From NCBI GenBank assembly GCA_937959285.1, contig CALGAR010000002.1:115913-179912 (forward strand): a stretch of DNA of 64,000 nt, given 5' to 3'. Under the pieces are notes generated by a model. That model saw only the letters and a list, made by a program, of their open reading frames with translations, was not told the DNA's origin and searched no databases. Source of the DNA: an uncultured Bryobacterales bacterium (lineage in GTDB: Bacteria; Acidobacteriota; Terriglobia; Bryobacterales; Bryobacteraceae). Position numbers and translations under genes: made by a program. Of the stretch, positions 1-8,560 are shown one piece after another. Each line of letters starts with the position of its first letter. The first letter of the stretch is position 1.

Positions 1-2619
1 ATTGTGAACCATCTTGCGGATCTCTTCCAGGCCCTTGTGGTAGTCCAGGAAGTTGAAGCGGCGAACTTTGTAAGGACAATTGTTCAGGCAGTAACGAGTA
101 CCGATGCACCGGTTGTAGGCCATGTCGTTCAGGCCTTCCGGACTGTGTACTGTCGCCGCAACCGGGCAGACCGCCTCGCAAGGCGCGTTCTCGCACTGCT
201 GGCAGTTGATCGGCTGGCTGACAACCTGCGGATCGTTGATATCGCCCGTGTAGTAGCGGTCCAGCCGGATCCAGTGCATCTCGCGTCCGCGGATCACCTG
301 CTCCTTGCCGACAACCGGAATATTGTTCTCGGCCTGGCAGGCAACAATGCAGGCATTGCACCCGATGCAGGTGTTCAGGTCGATGACCATGCCCCATTGG
401 TTGCCCTTGCTGTAATCCTGTTCCTGAAACAGGGAGAAGAGCGGGGGATGCTCGACCGCGTGCTTGGCGAACTCAGGATGATGCTTGTAATGCTCCAGGG
501 TCGCCTCCCGCACGAGCGGGCGGCCTTCCATGCTGAAGTGTTCCTGCGTCGTCGCCAGTTGATACTTTCCACCCTGCTTTCGGACGTTTGCGGTCGTGTA
601 CCAAAACCCGCCGGTCGTGCGGATCAAGCCGGCGTTATGCCCCACGCCCTCGCCAATCCGGCCGCAGCGCGTCCGCCCATAGCCCAAGCTCAGGGTGATG
701 CAGTTATCGGCGTGACCCGGCTGTATCAGAGCAGGCATCGGTACTTCCCTGCCTTGCGCCTGTATGATCAGCAGGTCGCCCGTTTCGATGTTCATCGATT
801 TCGCCGTCGCTGGGCTCAGCAGGGCCGCGTTGTCCCAAACCAGCTTCGTAATCGGTTCCGGCGCTTCCTGCATCCACGCGTTGTTGGAGAAGCGCCCGTC
901 GTAGGCGCCCGCACTCGGGCGGAAGACAACCTCCAGCCCTTGCTCCGGCGCCTTCACGTTGTTCAGCTCGGCCAGAACCGCGGCGGCATTCACCGAAGGC
1001 TTCGCCTCCGCGGAACGCGTTCCTTCCACGAAGCCTTCATGAAGCGCGTACCGCCACTTCTTCTCGCGGTCCGCTCCCCACTGCCTCTGCCAGTAGTTGC
1101 GGACGATGTCGTAGGCTCGCTGATCCTTGTAGCCGCTGATGACCGCAACCACTTCCGCCGCCGACTTCCCGCCGAACAAGGGCTCAATCATCGGCTGCTG
1201 CACCGTGGCGGTGCCGTCCAGCGCCCTGGCGTCGCTCCAGGTTTCGAGGTAATGCGCCTCCGGCAATGCCCACTTTACGGCCGCCACCGTCTCATCGTTC
1301 TGCTGAGACAGATAAATGGATACTCCAACCTTCTTCAGATTGGCTGCAAAGTCCAGGTCAGCCGGGGCACTGTAGACCGGGTTGCCGCCGAGGATGACCA
1401 GCGTGGACACCTTGCCCGCGGCCATCTCCGACGTCAGCTCCTTGAGGCTTGCCACCTGCGGCTGGAAGGGCTTCACAGGCTGCGTATAGGTAACCGTTTC
1501 GCCGACGCCGCCGAGAGCCTGGTTGATCAGGTGCACCAGCGCGTGGACGGCGGCAGGCTGCCGCGGACCGGCCACTACTACCGCCCGGCCCTTGTGCTTC
1601 TGCAAGTCCCGGGCCGCGGCGGCAATCCATTTCTTGTGGGGAACCGGCGTGCCTTGCAAAACGTTCAATCCGGCTGCGGCGATGCCAAGTTCGCGCGCAA
1701 GCTCGACAGCGAGTTCCTTCACATCGGCCGTGCGCGCCCGGAGCCGGTGATCAGCCATCGCCCCGGTGATGGTATACGAGCTCTCGACAACGTAGAGCCG
1801 GTTCATCTCCGCCGATGTCGATTCCACGCGGCGGCGCTTCGAGAACTGCTTAATTGGGAGAATTGTCGGCGAGTCGAGTCCGAGGAAATCTGCGTCAAGC
1901 GACAGGACGACGTCCGCTTTGTCGAAGTGATAGTGCGTGTCGTAGGCCTGCCCGAAAGCGATCTGCGCTCCCTGGCGCTGGTTGTCGTCGTTTACCGGCT
2001 CATATTCGATCCACTTCGCTTGCGGGAACTTTGCCAGCGCGTGCTTCTTTACGGCCTCAAGCGAAGGAGATGTCGAAGGCTGAGCCAGGAACCGGAGCCC
2101 GGCTCCCTGCCCAAGGCTCGCAAAATGGCTGCCGGCAAAGCGAGTAAAGGCCTCCCAGTCGGTCTTCTTTCCATCCTGGTAGACCGCCTGCATGCGGTCC
2201 GGATCGTACAAGTCCAGCAGCGACGCCTGAGCAAAAGCGGAAGCGGCTCCCAGACTATAGGGATGCTTCGGATTGCCCTCGATCTTGGTCGGGCGTCCAT
2301 CGTGACATTCCACTAGCAAGCCCGAAGCAACGCCGTTCATAACGAAGGCGCTGGCATAGTACATCGGCTTGCCCGGGATATAGCCCTCGACCCCATGAGA
2401 AGCCGGCAGGATCTTCTCCACCGGACGGCGGCAAGATGTCAGGCCTGCCAGACCGAACGAAGCCGCCATCAGCTTCAACAGCGTCCGGCGGGACTTCGAG
2501 TCCAGCAATTCCGAGGCGTTCTCCGGAAATTCGCGATGAAGCCACTTCCTAAAACTCGGCGAGTCCGCCAGCTCGTCGAGGCTGCGCCAGTACTTCTTTC
2601 CTGTCAGATTGGAATTCAT
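1..2619 (-). CDS. actB: Alternative complex III subunit ActB (iron-sulfur/molybdopterin-like), partial
   Basis: Large Fe-S subunit of alternative complex III, the quinol:electron-acceptor oxidoreductase that replaces cytochrome bc1 in several phyla. The frame is open from an ATG at 2619 through position 1 (873 codons); the C-terminus lies outside the window. The N-terminus has the characteristic ActB opening (MNSNLTGKKYWRSLDELAD), then a Tat-like SRRTLLKLMA stretch near residue 43. The middle is the molybdopterin-oxidoreductase-like domain, which in this family carries no cofactor. From about residue 750 come ferredoxin-type Cys clusters: C751-x2-C754-x2-C757-x3-C761, then CQQCENAPCEAVCP, then CIGTRYCLNNCPYKV. 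The start overlaps the actA stop (ATGA), implying translational coupling. actC-F would be expected just beyond position 1. A long plus-strand reading frame over the same bases is an antisense shadow. Confidence 0.95.
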   Translation of the reverse strand, partial: MNSNLTGKKYWRSLDELADSPSFRKWLHREFPENASELLDSKSRRTLLKLMAASFGLAGLTSCRRPVEKILPASHGVEGYIPGKPMYYASAFVMNGVASGLLVECHDGRPTKIEGNPKHPYSLGAASAFAQASLLDLYDPDRMQAVYQDGKKTDWEAFTRFAGSHFASLGQGAGLRFLAQPSTSPSLEAVKKHALAKFPQAKWIEYEPVNDDNQRQGAQIAFGQAYDTHYHFDKADVVLSLDADFLGLDSPTILPIKQFSKRRRVESTSAEMNRLYVVESSYTITGAMADHRLRARTADVKELAVELARELGIAAAGLNVLQGTPVPHKKWIAAAARDLQKHKGRAVVVAGPRQPAAVHALVHLINQALGGVGETVTYTQPVKPFQPQVASLKELTSEMAAGKVSTLVILGGNPVYSAPADLDFAANLKKVGVSIYLSQQNDETVAAVKWALPEAHYLETWSDARALDGTATVQQPMIEPLFGGKSAAEVVAVISGYKDQRAYDIVRNYWQRQWGADREKKWRYALHEGFVEGTRSAEAKPSVNAAAVLAELNNVKAPEQGLEVVFRPSAGAYDGRFSNNAWMQEAPEPITKLVWDNAALLSPATAKSMNIETGDLLIIQAQGREVPMPALIQPGHADNCITLSLGYGRTRCGRIGEGVGHNAGLIRTTGGFWYTTANVRKQGGKYQLATTQEHFSMEGRPLVREATLEHYKHHPEFAKHAVEHPPLFSLFQEQDYSKGNQWGMVIDLNTCIGCNACIVACQAENNIPVVGKEQVIRGREMHWIRLDRYYTGDINDPQVVSQPINCQQCENAPCEAVCPVAATVHSPEGLNDMAYNRCIGTRYCLNNCPYKVRRFNFLDYHKGLEEIRKMVHN

Positions 2620-3263
2620 CGGTGACACCCCGAGCAGTTCACGGGTGGAGCAATATTCTTCGCGGCGATGATTTCGCGGCCGATCTCCGCCGGGTCGCGA
2701 TCCGGCTTCCAACTCAGCTTGGTAACCAGCTCCGCCGGCCGTACATTCGGCGCTGGGTTGCGATGGCAGTCCAAACACCAGGTCATCGTCAGGGGCTGGA
2801 CCTGCCGGACCTCAATCATCTGATCGACGCGGCCGTGGCAGCTCACGCAGCTCACGCCAGCCGTAACGTGCGCCTGGTGGTTAAAATAGACGTAATCGGG
2901 CAGCCTGTGAACCTTCACCCACTCAATGGGTTTGCCTGTCGCATAGCTCTCTCGGATTTTGACGATTTCAGGGCTCTGCGGCTTGATTCGCTCGTGACAG
3001 TTCATGCACACTTCGGTAGCCGGAATCGCCGCGAAACCCGCCTTGTCGACGGTCGAGTGGCAGTACAGGCAGTCCATTCCCAGATTGCCGGCGTGAAGCT
3101 TGTGACTGTAGTCGATCGGCTGCTTTGGTGTGTAGCCCGTCTTCGCCACTTCCGGATGCAGGAGATAGCCGAGCAGCCCAACGCCGCCGGCAACGAGTAG
3201 GGCGAGGACGCCTACGCCGATGCGTAGAAACTTGTCGGTAGATTTAGGAAAGATCAGACTCAT
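2616..3263 (-). CDS. actA: Alternative complex III pentaheme cytochrome c subunit ActA
   Basis: Membrane-anchored multiheme cytochrome c of alternative complex III, which takes part in passing quinol electrons to periplasmic acceptors. The 215-residue protein has one N-terminal hydrophobic segment (about residues 14-34) and five CxxCH heme motifs: CLYCH, CMNCH, CVSCH, CLDCH and CSGCH. The last lies one residue from the C-terminus. Five hemes and this length match the ActA family. It is the first gene of the operon, and its TGA overlaps the actB ATG by two bases. The gap of about 200 bases upstream is shared with the divergent sensor kinase gene and must hold the operon promoter. Confidence 0.95.
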   Translation of the reverse strand: MSLIFPKSTDKFLRIGVGVLALLVAGGVGLLGYLLHPEVAKTGYTPKQPIDYSHKLHAGNLGMDCLYCHSTVDKAGFAAIPATEVCMNCHERIKPQSPEIVKIRESYATGKPIEWVKVHRLPDYVYFNHQAHVTAGVSCVSCHGRVDQMIEVRQVQPLTMTWCLDCHRNPAPNVRPAELVTKLSWKPDRDPAEIGREIIAAKNIAPPVNCSGCHR

Positions 3264-3381
3264 CCCAGTTTTCCAGCAGACCGCGGCTGCACAGCGGCTC
3301 GGAGCTTTCTATTCTCAGCATTCGTTCGGTGATAGCCCATCGCAAAGGCCGCTCATCCGGAACTATTTCTATCATAGCCGC

Positions 3382-3408
3382 AATTTTTGCGCAACAGGAG
3401 CAAAAATT
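3382..3408. promoter_or_regulatory. Perfect 9-bp inverted repeat in the actA / kinase divergent region
   Basis: The arms AATTTTTGC (3382-3390) and GCAAAAATT (3400-3408) are exact reverse complements separated by 9 bases. The site lies between the divergent starts at 3263 and 3461. The AT-rich symmetric form, in a GC-rich genome and a regulatory gap, suggests an operator. The XRE-type response regulator two genes away is one possible ligand, by inference only. A bidirectional hairpin is the alternative reading. Confidence 0.4.
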
Positions 3409-3460
3409 CTTGTCTCACAGCAATCCCAATAGCCAGGCCCGGAACCGCCAAGCTTCCGGA

Positions 3461-4897
3461 ATGCGCAGATATTTCGGCGATTTGAAGATCCGGCCTAAGC
3501 TGATCGTCCTCCATAACTTGTTCTTTCTCGTCCTGTCTTGCGCCATTTACTTCTCGTTAATGCCGATCTTCGAGCACCGCGTCGGAGCAGCCAGGGACCG
3601 CGAGATCAGCCTTGTTACGCAGATGTTTGCGGAGGAGCGCCCGCTGCCGCTCGTCCCCGGCATGGAGATTTACGAATATGCCCAGGGAACCTCGACAGAA
3701 CTCGGGATGCCGCGCGAAGCCATTGAATGGCTTGACCTTCACCCATCCAGCACCTGGCAGGACACCTCCAGATCCCATTACCTTTATAGAAAAGAGAGGG
3801 CTTCCGGCTTCTACCGCCGTCTGAAGCTCCCGCTCGAGTTTTACGGGAACATCGTCACGCTGGCGCGCTGGACGCTGTTCGTGGTTCTCGGCCTCACCTA
3901 CGTGCTGGCTGTGCTCCTGTTGGAGCTGCTCATCATGCCTCAATACGTCTATCGGCCGATTCGGCTCATGCTTGACGCCGAAGCCGCCACTCAGCGCGGC
4001 GACCGGAAGAATGAGCTGATTGACGAGTCTTTGATTCTCGGCGACGAAATCGGGCAGATCATGCGCTCGCGCAATGCCACGATCACCGAGTTACGCAAAC
4101 AGGAGCAGAAGCTCGAACGCGCAATGCAGGCTCTCGAAGCGACGGTTGAAGATCTCAGACGTAAGAACGAGCAGCTCGAAATGGCCAAGCGCAACCTGGA
4201 GCAGCAGGACCGGCTTGCAAGCCTGGGCTTGATGAGCGCGAGCGTTGCACATGAACTCAACACGCCGCTTGCGGTACTGCAGGGCTCGATCGAGAAGCTG
4301 ATGGAAACCGCCCAGGACCCGCAAACGCGGGAGAGGGTTTCCCGCATGATGCGCGGCGTTCAGCGCATCCGGAAGATCAGCGAAGGCCTGCTCGACTTTG
4401 CCCGTGTCCGCAAGCACGAGAGCGAGCCGGTGCAGATGCGGCCGCTGATCGATGAGGCATGGAGTCTTGTAAATATCGAGGCGTCCGGTGTGGCATTCTC
4501 GAATCTTGTTGACGAGGAAGCAGTTGTCATCGGTAACCCCGATCGCCTCATTCAGGTGTTTGTTAATCTGCTGAGAAATGCTGCACATGCGGTACAATCG
4601 GGCGGAAGCATTGTCGTCCGATCACGCGTAGCCACTGCCGGAGACCGGAAGTTGATCGCAATCAGCGTCGACGATGATGGCCCCGGCATCCCGCCGGATG
4701 TACTCCCGGACATATTTGATGCGTTCGTGAGTTCAAGGCTGGATGCGCGTGGCACGGGTCTGGGGCTGACAGTGGCGGAAGGCATTGTGCAGCAGCACGG
4801 CGGCACGATTACGGCGAGCAACCGCCCGGAGGGCGGGGCTCGTCTGGAGGTCTGCCTGCCAGCCGGATGCCCGGGAGGGACAACAAATGGCGCTTGA
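3461..4897 (+). CDS. Membrane sensor histidine kinase
   Basis: Autophosphorylating sensor kinase of a two-component system. With the start at the ATG at 3461 it is 478 residues. Two transmembrane segments (about 14-36 and 128-158) flank a sensor region of about 90 residues. Next come a HAMP-like linker and a coiled coil (about 200-255). The dimerisation/phosphoacceptor box is HELNTPL with H264. The ATPase domain shows an N-box (LLRNAAHAV), G1 (DDGPGIPP) and G2 (GTGLGLTVAEG). An in-frame upstream extension to 3329 is low-complexity and was not used because the first membrane segment begins naturally after 3461. The 3' end overlaps the response regulator gene by 11 bases, so the two are cotranscribed. 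Its position back to back with alternative complex III suggests a redox or respiratory signal, which is inference. Confidence 0.93.
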   Translation: MRRYFGDLKIRPKLIVLHNLFFLVLSCAIYFSLMPIFEHRVGAARDREISLVTQMFAEERPLPLVPGMEIYEYAQGTSTELGMPREAIEWLDLHPSSTWQDTSRSHYLYRKERASGFYRRLKLPLEFYGNIVTLARWTLFVVLGLTYVLAVLLLELLIMPQYVYRPIRLMLDAEAATQRGDRKNELIDESLILGDEIGQIMRSRNATITELRKQEQKLERAMQALEATVEDLRRKNEQLEMAKRNLEQQDRLASLGLMSASVAHELNTPLAVLQGSIEKLMETAQDPQTRERVSRMMRGVQRIRKISEGLLDFARVRKHESEPVQMRPLIDEAWSLVNIEASGVAFSNLVDEEAVVIGNPDRLIQVFVNLLRNAAHAVQSGGSIVVRSRVATAGDRKLIAISVDDDGPGIPPDVLPDIFDAFVSSRLDARGTGLGLTVAEGIVQQHGGTITASNRPEGGARLEVCLPAGCPGGTTNGA

Positions 4898-5534
4898 AGG
4901 CACGATGGAAGCTCAATCGCAAGGAGACGCTCTCATCGACATCGCCGTCCTCGACGACGATCCCGACTTCCGAAACTACATGGAGGACTTCCTCAAAGAC
5001 GAGGGGAAGTATATCGTCCGAACGTTCGGACATCCGAAAGACCTGTTCACCGCTGCGGAGCAAGAGCGCGTGCCCGATGTTGTTCTGCTCGATATGAAGA
5101 TGGGCGAGTTCACGGGCGATAAGGTGCTCGAGCAGTTGCTATCCCGGTGGCCGAACCTGTGCGTCATTGTCGTTACGGGTTACCCCTCACTCGAGGATAT
5201 GCGAGCCACCTTCAAGATGAAGGTGTTCGACTACCTGCCCAAGCCTTTTTCTCTGGCACAGCTGCGGCAGGTCCTTGCAAATGCGATAGAAACCTTCGGC
5301 TTGGGCAAGAGCCCCCAGGATCGCCTGCGGGAGCGCCTGGGCCACAAGATCAAGATGCTTCGCGTCGAGAGAGACTGGTCTCTGAAGGATCTGGCCGGTC
5401 CGACCAAACTGAGCGTTTCGCAAATCAGCTCCATTGAACGCGGCGCGCACTTGCCGAGCATCGAGAGTTTCCTGGCCATTTGCCGGGCTTTCAACAAAAA
5501 GCCCTCCGAAATCCTTTCCTCGATCGACTTCTAG
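4887..5534 (+). CDS. Response regulator with C-terminal XRE-family HTH
   Basis: DNA-binding partner of the preceding kinase. The start at 4887 is set by a GGGAGGG Shine-Dalgarno at 4873-4880, giving 215 residues. Residues 17-135 form a receiver domain: acidic cluster DDD near 23-25, phosphoacceptor D69 in VVLLDMKM, T97 and K119 in YLPKPF. Residues about 150-212 resemble a Cro/C1 (XRE) helix-turn-helix (WSLKDLAGPTKLSVSQISSI, then ERG). A receiver joined to an XRE output is much less common than OmpR, NarL or Fis outputs. No other partner kinase is nearby. Confidence 0.92.
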   Translation: MALEGTMEAQSQGDALIDIAVLDDDPDFRNYMEDFLKDEGKYIVRTFGHPKDLFTAAEQERVPDVVLLDMKMGEFTGDKVLEQLLSRWPNLCVIVVTGYPSLEDMRATFKMKVFDYLPKPFSLAQLRQVLANAIETFGLGKSPQDRLRERLGHKIKMLRVERDWSLKDLAGPTKLSVSQISSIERGAHLPSIESFLAICRAFNKKPSEILSSIDF

Positions 5535-5629
5535 ACCCGCGGCCTGCGAATTGCCGGTACTCGGCAGGCGCTCCTCGCGCGTCTCCTGCCTTGCAGCCCT
5601 ATTATGCGATCTGTCAAACTCTTTGATTC

Positions 5630-6403
5630 ATGGTTCTGAAGCGGTTGAAACTGTGGGGGATCCTGCTCGCCTTCGGGATGCTGTCAGGCGCGCAGCAAAC
5701 TTCCACGGAAGCGTCTCCCAGAACTGATTCATCCCCGGAGGTCACCCTGCATTATGGAATTGAGTGGCGGCTTATCCGGGCGGGTAATGCAAGGCTGACG
5801 TGGAATCCGCGGCCGGCTCCACTTGAGAGAGCCCAAATTCAGTTGGAATCCGCCGGACTTGTGTCAAAGCTGTACCGGGTCGACGATCGGTACTTCGTTA
5901 ACTTTAACGACGGAGGCTGTCCCACCGATGTACTGCTTAAGTCCGAGGAGGGCAGCCGCAAACGGGAAACACGGATTGTCTTCGACCACGAGCTGAGGAA
6001 GGTGTCATACCTCGAAAAGGACATGGTGAAAGACACCGTGATTCTCCGGAAGGAGCTGACGATCCCCGAATGCGCCTACGACATCGTCGGAGCACTGTAT
6101 AATCTGCGGCTGAAGCGGCTTCAACCGGGACAGTCGACGCATATACCGATTACGGACGGGAAGAAGCTGGTATCGGCGAGGGTTGAGGCCCAGGAACGCG
6201 AAACGGTCGTCACGCCCGCCGGAACCTTCAACACCGTGCGGTACGAGGCTTTTCTGTTTAACAACGCGCTGTACCAGAAGAGGGGCCGCTTGTTCATCTG
6301 GCTGACTGACGACGAGCGGCGGCTGCCGGTACAGATTCGCGTCCGCATGCAGTTCCATGTCGGAACTATCACACTCCAGCTTGAGAAGGAGGAGCGATCT
6401 TGA
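5630..6403 (+). CDS. Exported DUF3108-like protein
   Basis: A 257-residue protein with an N-terminal hydrophobic signal (residues 5-22) and a beta-rich body. The pattern (YGIEWRLIRAGNARLTW, later VVTPAGTFNTVRYEAF and LPVQIRVRM) fits DUF3108 proteins, periplasmic or outer-membrane-facing beta-barrel-like proteins of unknown role. No strong Shine-Dalgarno precedes the ATG. The stop overlaps the TTG start of the next gene (TTGA at 6400-6403), so it heads a probable three-gene operon of exported proteins. The family assignment is by pattern; no function is assigned. Confidence 0.8.
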   Translation: MVLKRLKLWGILLAFGMLSGAQQTSTEASPRTDSSPEVTLHYGIEWRLIRAGNARLTWNPRPAPLERAQIQLESAGLVSKLYRVDDRYFVNFNDGGCPTDVLLKSEEGSRKRETRIVFDHELRKVSYLEKDMVKDTVILRKELTIPECAYDIVGALYNLRLKRLQPGQSTHIPITDGKKLVSARVEAQERETVVTPAGTFNTVRYEAFLFNNALYQKRGRLFIWLTDDERRLPVQIRVRMQFHVGTITLQLEKEERS

Positions 6404-7467
6404 GAGCGATCTGCGTGGCGGTGCTGGCCGCCGCCGTAGTCTGGGGCCAGGCAAACCCGGTTCTGCCGGTGCGCGAGGCGTTGAACCTGTACGAACGCGG
6501 AATCCAGCTGATGGAGTCTGGCGGGTTTGCGATTCCGGAACTGGCCCGGGCCGGGGCACCGATCATTGAAAACGCAAGGCAGGTTGTCAAAACCTTGAAC
6601 AGCGTCGGCGTTAGCCAAACCGATGCGGCGTTGACGCATACCTACCTCACCGCTCTGCGCGCCTACCTTGCCCTTGCCGACGCCGTGCCCAAGCCATATC
6701 CCTTCCCCGCCGAGGCGCGGAAACAGCTCGTGGAACTGCGGGAGATGGAGGAACGCCTCCAAGCCCATTTTCAGGCGCTCCTGAGGCAGAAGGAAGAACA
6801 ACTGCGCGGTTCCGATCGTGATCAGCTCGCACGCTACGAGAAGGCAAACGCGACGGTCGGACAGCCGGTGGAAGGCCGGCCTCGAGTCGTGTTCCTCGGC
6901 GACTCCATCACGGATGGGTGGCGTTTGAATGAGTATTTCCCCGACCGCGACTTCATCAATCGCGGCATCAGCGGCCAGATTACGGGTCAGATGCTCGGGC
7001 GCATGAAGGCGGACGTGCTCGATCTCAAGCCCGCCGCTGTGCTGATCCTTGCCGGAACGAATGACATCGCCCGTGGAGTTCCGCTGACCACCATCCGGAA
7101 CAACCTGACGATGATTGCCGATCTGGCGGACCACCACAAGATTAAGGTGATTCTCGCTTCGATCCTCCCCGTCAGCGACTATCACAAGGCTACAAATCCG
7201 CGGTTCGAAATGACGAAGGTTCGCCCTCCCTCGGCGATCAGGAGCATGAATGAGTGGATTCAGGCCTTCTGCCGCGAGCGAGGCTACACCTATCTCGACT
7301 ACTACTCGGCGATGGTCGACAGCTCTGGCATGCTTCGTGCCGAACTGGCCGATGACGGGCTGCATCCGAACGCGGCAGGCTACCGGGTCATGGCCCCGCT
7401 CGCACTGGCGGCGATCGAGAAGACAGTGTCGAGCGCGCCGGTTTCCCGTACAGGCAAAAGGCGATAG
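6400..7467 (+). CDS. Exported SGNH/GDSL-family hydrolase
   Basis: Esterase/lipase or carbohydrate-deacetylase type hydrolase. The start is a TTG at 6400 behind an AGGAGG-like ribosome site, overlapping the previous stop. Residues 1-16 are a signal peptide. About 140 residues of mostly helical sequence precede the catalytic domain. All SGNH blocks are present: S169 in GDSIT, G189 in NRGISG, N221 in GTND, and D319/H322 in DGLHPNAAGY. The arrangement resembles acetylxylan-esterase or platelet-activating-factor acetylhydrolase-like SGNH enzymes. The substrate is unknown; nearby sialidase-like, GH3 and TonB genes make a carbohydrate ester plausible. Confidence 0.9.
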   Translation: MRAICVAVLAAAVVWGQANPVLPVREALNLYERGIQLMESGGFAIPELARAGAPIIENARQVVKTLNSVGVSQTDAALTHTYLTALRAYLALADAVPKPYPFPAEARKQLVELREMEERLQAHFQALLRQKEEQLRGSDRDQLARYEKANATVGQPVEGRPRVVFLGDSITDGWRLNEYFPDRDFINRGISGQITGQMLGRMKADVLDLKPAAVLILAGTNDIARGVPLTTIRNNLTMIADLADHHKIKVILASILPVSDYHKATNPRFEMTKVRPPSAIRSMNEWIQAFCRERGYTYLDYYSAMVDSSGMLRAELADDGLHPNAAGYRVMAPLALAAIEKTVSSAPVSRTGKRR

Positions 7468-7479
7468 ACAATAGAAGAT

Positions 7480-8544
7480 ATGACGCGGTTGTTGAGTCTG
7501 CTCGCACTCGCCGCCAGCCTGGGGCTGGCTCAGATGCAGATGAGTGTAGAGCAGCTCATCTCATTTGTACGGTCGTCCATCGAGCTAAAGCATGATGACA
7601 AACAGGTAGCGAATTACCTGCGCAAAATTAAGCTGACGCAAAAGCTGGACGCCCGGGTGATCGAGGACCTTCGGGCTCTGGGCGCAGGCCCTAAGACGTA
7701 TGAAGCGTTAAACGACCTTCGAGAGGCGACAGCATCTCTGACGCCTCCCCCAAAGCAAGAACCGAAAGCTCCTCGCCCACAGATTCCCCCTCCTTCCTCA
7801 GCCGAGCAAGCGAGGATTCTCGACGAGGTACGCGAGTACGCTTTGAGCTATTCGAAGCGGCTCCCCGACTTCATTTGCACGCAAGTCACGCGACGCTATC
7901 TTGACCCCACGGGCCTCGAGTTCTGGCAGCGGCAGGACACGATCACGGCGAAGCTCAGCTACTTCGACCAGCGTGAGGACTACCAGGTTGTGATGGTGAA
8001 CAACCAGTACATGGATGTTCCTTACGAGAAAGTCGGCGGAGCGACATCGAGCGGCGAGTTCGGCACCTTGCTGAAGGAACTCTTTGAGCCGGAGACAGAG
8101 GCGGAGTTTCAATGGGAGCGCTGGGCGACCCTGCGCGGAAGGCGGGTCCACGTCTTCGCCTATCGGGTGAAGCAGTCGAAATCCAAATGGCGTATCAGCT
8201 GGCAGCGGCAGCAAGAGATTATCGCCGGATACCGCGGACTGGTTTACGTAGACCGCGATACTCCTATCGTTCATCGCGTTACGATGCAGGCGGTCGACAT
8301 CCCTCCGTCTTTTCCGATCCAGCAGGCCTCTACGGTCCTGGATTACGACTTCACAAAGATCAGCGGAAACGAGTATGTTCTGCCGCTTCGGGCAGAAGTT
8401 CGCATGCGAGAGGGAAAGCTGCTGGTCCGGAATGAGGTGGAATTCCGGATGTACCGCAAGTTCGGCGCGGAGGCCACAATCACCTTCACGCCCGATCCCC
8501 TTCCCGAGGACCAGGTCCAGGAAACGCCGGAGAAGCAGCCGTAA
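7480..8544 (+). CDS. Exported protein of unknown function
   Basis: A 354-residue protein that I do not recognise beyond resembling conserved acidobacterial exported proteins. It has a signal peptide (residues 1-17), a helical segment to about residue 85, a proline-rich linker (about 88-107) and a beta-rich C-terminal domain of about 240 residues, loosely like LolA/outer-membrane-lipoprotein-sorting folds. The segment SKRLPDFICTQVTRRY is probably a family signature. It lies 12 bases after the SGNH hydrolase and likely ends the operon. Its last codons form one arm of the bidirectional terminator shared with the convergent phosphatase gene. Confidence 0.75.
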   Translation: MTRLLSLLALAASLGLAQMQMSVEQLISFVRSSIELKHDDKQVANYLRKIKLTQKLDARVIEDLRALGAGPKTYEALNDLREATASLTPPPKQEPKAPRPQIPPPSSAEQARILDEVREYALSYSKRLPDFICTQVTRRYLDPTGLEFWQRQDTITAKLSYFDQREDYQVVMVNNQYMDVPYEKVGGATSSGEFGTLLKELFEPETEAEFQWERWATLRGRRVHVFAYRVKQSKSKWRISWQRQQEIIAGYRGLVYVDRDTPIVHRVTMQAVDIPPSFPIQQASTVLDYDFTKISGNEYVLPLRAEVRMREGKLLVRNEVEFRMYRKFGAEATITFTPDPLPEDQVQETPEKQP

Positions 8545-8560
8545 ACTTACGGCTGCTTCT
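8531..8560. terminator. Bidirectional terminator formed by the two convergent gene ends
   Basis: Two exact 14-base arms (AGAAGCAGCCGTAA at 8531-8544, TTACGGCTGCTTCT at 8547-8560) are separated by only AC. The left arm is the end of the plus-strand gene and the right arm the end of the minus-strand gene, so both proteins end in KQP. Strict T-tracts are missing (TCTTC on the plus side), so it may act as an RNA-stabilising hairpin instead. Confidence 0.65.

Noticed and set aside
4..2316. 770-codon plus-strand open frame
   Set aside because: It is antisense to actB, whose minus-strand translation shows unmistakable ferredoxin motifs; the plus frame has no recognisable domain.
6121..7365. 414-codon minus-strand open frame
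   Set aside because: Shadow of the SGNH hydrolase gene, whose four catalytic blocks are intact on the plus strand.
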